Source: Photobacterium malacitanum
Lineage (GTDB): Bacteria > Pseudomonadota > Gammaproteobacteria > Enterobacterales > Vibrionaceae
Assembly: GCF_900185615.1 (NCBI RefSeq)
Contig: NZ_FYAK01000001.1
Span: 124,001 to 188,000 of the forward strand
Reading direction: 5' to 3'
DNA: 64,000 nucleotides
Part shown: positions 63,625 through 64,000 of the stretch, piece by piece
Layout of the letters: each line of letters opens with the position of its first letter
How positions within the stretch are numbered: the stretch's first letter is position 1
Notes under the pieces: generated by a model
Told to the model about the DNA's origin: nothing
Database searches by the model: none
What the model saw: only the letters and a program-made list of their open reading frames with translations
Translations under genes and position numbers: made by a program

Positions 63625-64000
63625 ATGATTAAAAATATGAATATTCTCATTTGTGACGATTCAGTATTGGTGCATAAATCCATTACACGATCCCTACAAG
63701 CGTGCAGTAATGCCAATTTCTTCTATGCTGAAAATGGAGAAGAGGGGCTTGAACACCTAAAAAATATTGATATCGATATTATGTTTTTAGATCTAACCAT
63801 GCCAGTGATGGATGGTTTTAGCGTGATGAAATCGTTACCCGTACGAGACTTTACTACTACAATTATTGTGTTATCTGCTGATGTTCAATGCACAGCAATG
63901 GAAAGAAGTTTAGCACTGGGGGCGGATTATTTTTTACCTAAGCCTTTTGATCATAAACAGCTGATAGAGCTTTCTCAACGCTTAGGGCTAGTATTTGATG
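63625..64000 (+). CDS. CheY-like response regulator, 3' end outside the window
   Basis: An open frame of 125 codons running off the right edge. It reads MIKNMNILICDDSVLVHKS with the acidic pair, the phosphoacceptor Asp in MFLDLTMPVMDGF, the Ser/Thr switch in VLSAD, and Lys in FLPKPF, so the receiver domain is complete and functional-looking. What follows the receiver is unseen. ATG 63625 is used; ATG 63637 is possible. Its nearest neighbours are a glutaredoxin and a CheX-like DUF3334 gene. Confidence 0.85.
   Translation, partial: MIKNMNILICDDSVLVHKSITRSLQACSNANFFYAENGEEGLEHLKNIDIDIMFLDLTMPVMDGFSVMKSLPVRDFTTTIIVLSADVQCTAMERSLALGADYFLPKPFDHKQLIELSQRLGLVFD

Noticed and set aside
1..64000. tRNA, rRNA, CRISPR array, insertion sequence, integrase or attachment-site repeat
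   Set aside because: None of the hallmark sequences or repeat patterns was seen on reading; boundaries of the cargo segments show no direct repeats I could identify by eye.

Overview
The window looks like a chromosomal segment from a marine gammaproteobacterium of the Vibrionaceae, most probably Photobacterium or a close relative. The DNA is A+T-rich. The recognisable housekeeping genes (ribA, emrD, yciU-type UPF0263, polB, rplY, radD, rsuA, bcr) are of Vibrio/enteric type, and there is a heme receptor, a GH19 chitinase with chitin-binding modules and many small-molecule exporters. I see no tRNA, rRNA, insertion sequence, integrase or CRISPR array. The genus is an inference from gene content, not a measured identity.

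Layout. 0-10 kb: a NifU-like Fe-S scaffold gene, an S33 peptidase-like hydrolase, ribA, emrD, a UPF0263 gene, a nucleotidyltransferase-like gene directly upstream of polB, and two small conserved genes. 10-31 kb: the block rplY-radD-rsuA-bcr, in the same order and relative orientation as E. coli rplY-yejH-rsuA-bcr, but split by cargo. Between rplY and radD lie a Fur-box-controlled heme receptor, glutathionylspermidine synthetase/amidase, a 0.9-kb gene-poor stretch, a 1568-residue DUF4011-helicase-nuclease protein (the best defence candidate here) and two small secreted proteins. Between radD and rsuA lie a lipoprotein, an acid phosphatase, a His-rich NlpC/P60 protein, a LemA/DUF3137 pair and an acetyltransferase. 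31-49 kb: exporters with divergent AraC regulators, a PcfJ-like protein, a stand-alone M23 module, two C69 peptidase paralogues, a NemR-curA-GST electrophile-response cluster with twin operators, a class II amidotransferase and a BCCT transporter. 49-64 kb: an SDR/DUF2867 protein, an AttEFGH-like ABC/lipoprotein operon with a K+ channel, a two-GTPase operon, the chitinase, an acyltransferase, a DUF3334/CheX-like protein, a glutaredoxin and the start of a response regulator cut by the window end.

Themes. Stress and toxicity handling recurs: five drug-type MFS exporters, NemR-CurA-GST, glutathionylspermidine, glutaredoxin and RadD. Several enzymes have altered catalytic residues or reading frames. 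One C69 peptidase has Asn where its paralogue has the nucleophilic Cys. The other C69 gene is cut short by a one-base shift in an A7 tract. The class II amidotransferase begins Met-Ser instead of Met-Cys. The nucleotidyltransferase-like protein lacks one acidic motif residue. These, together with the DUF4011 helicase in the rplY-radD gap, are the main points for follow-up.
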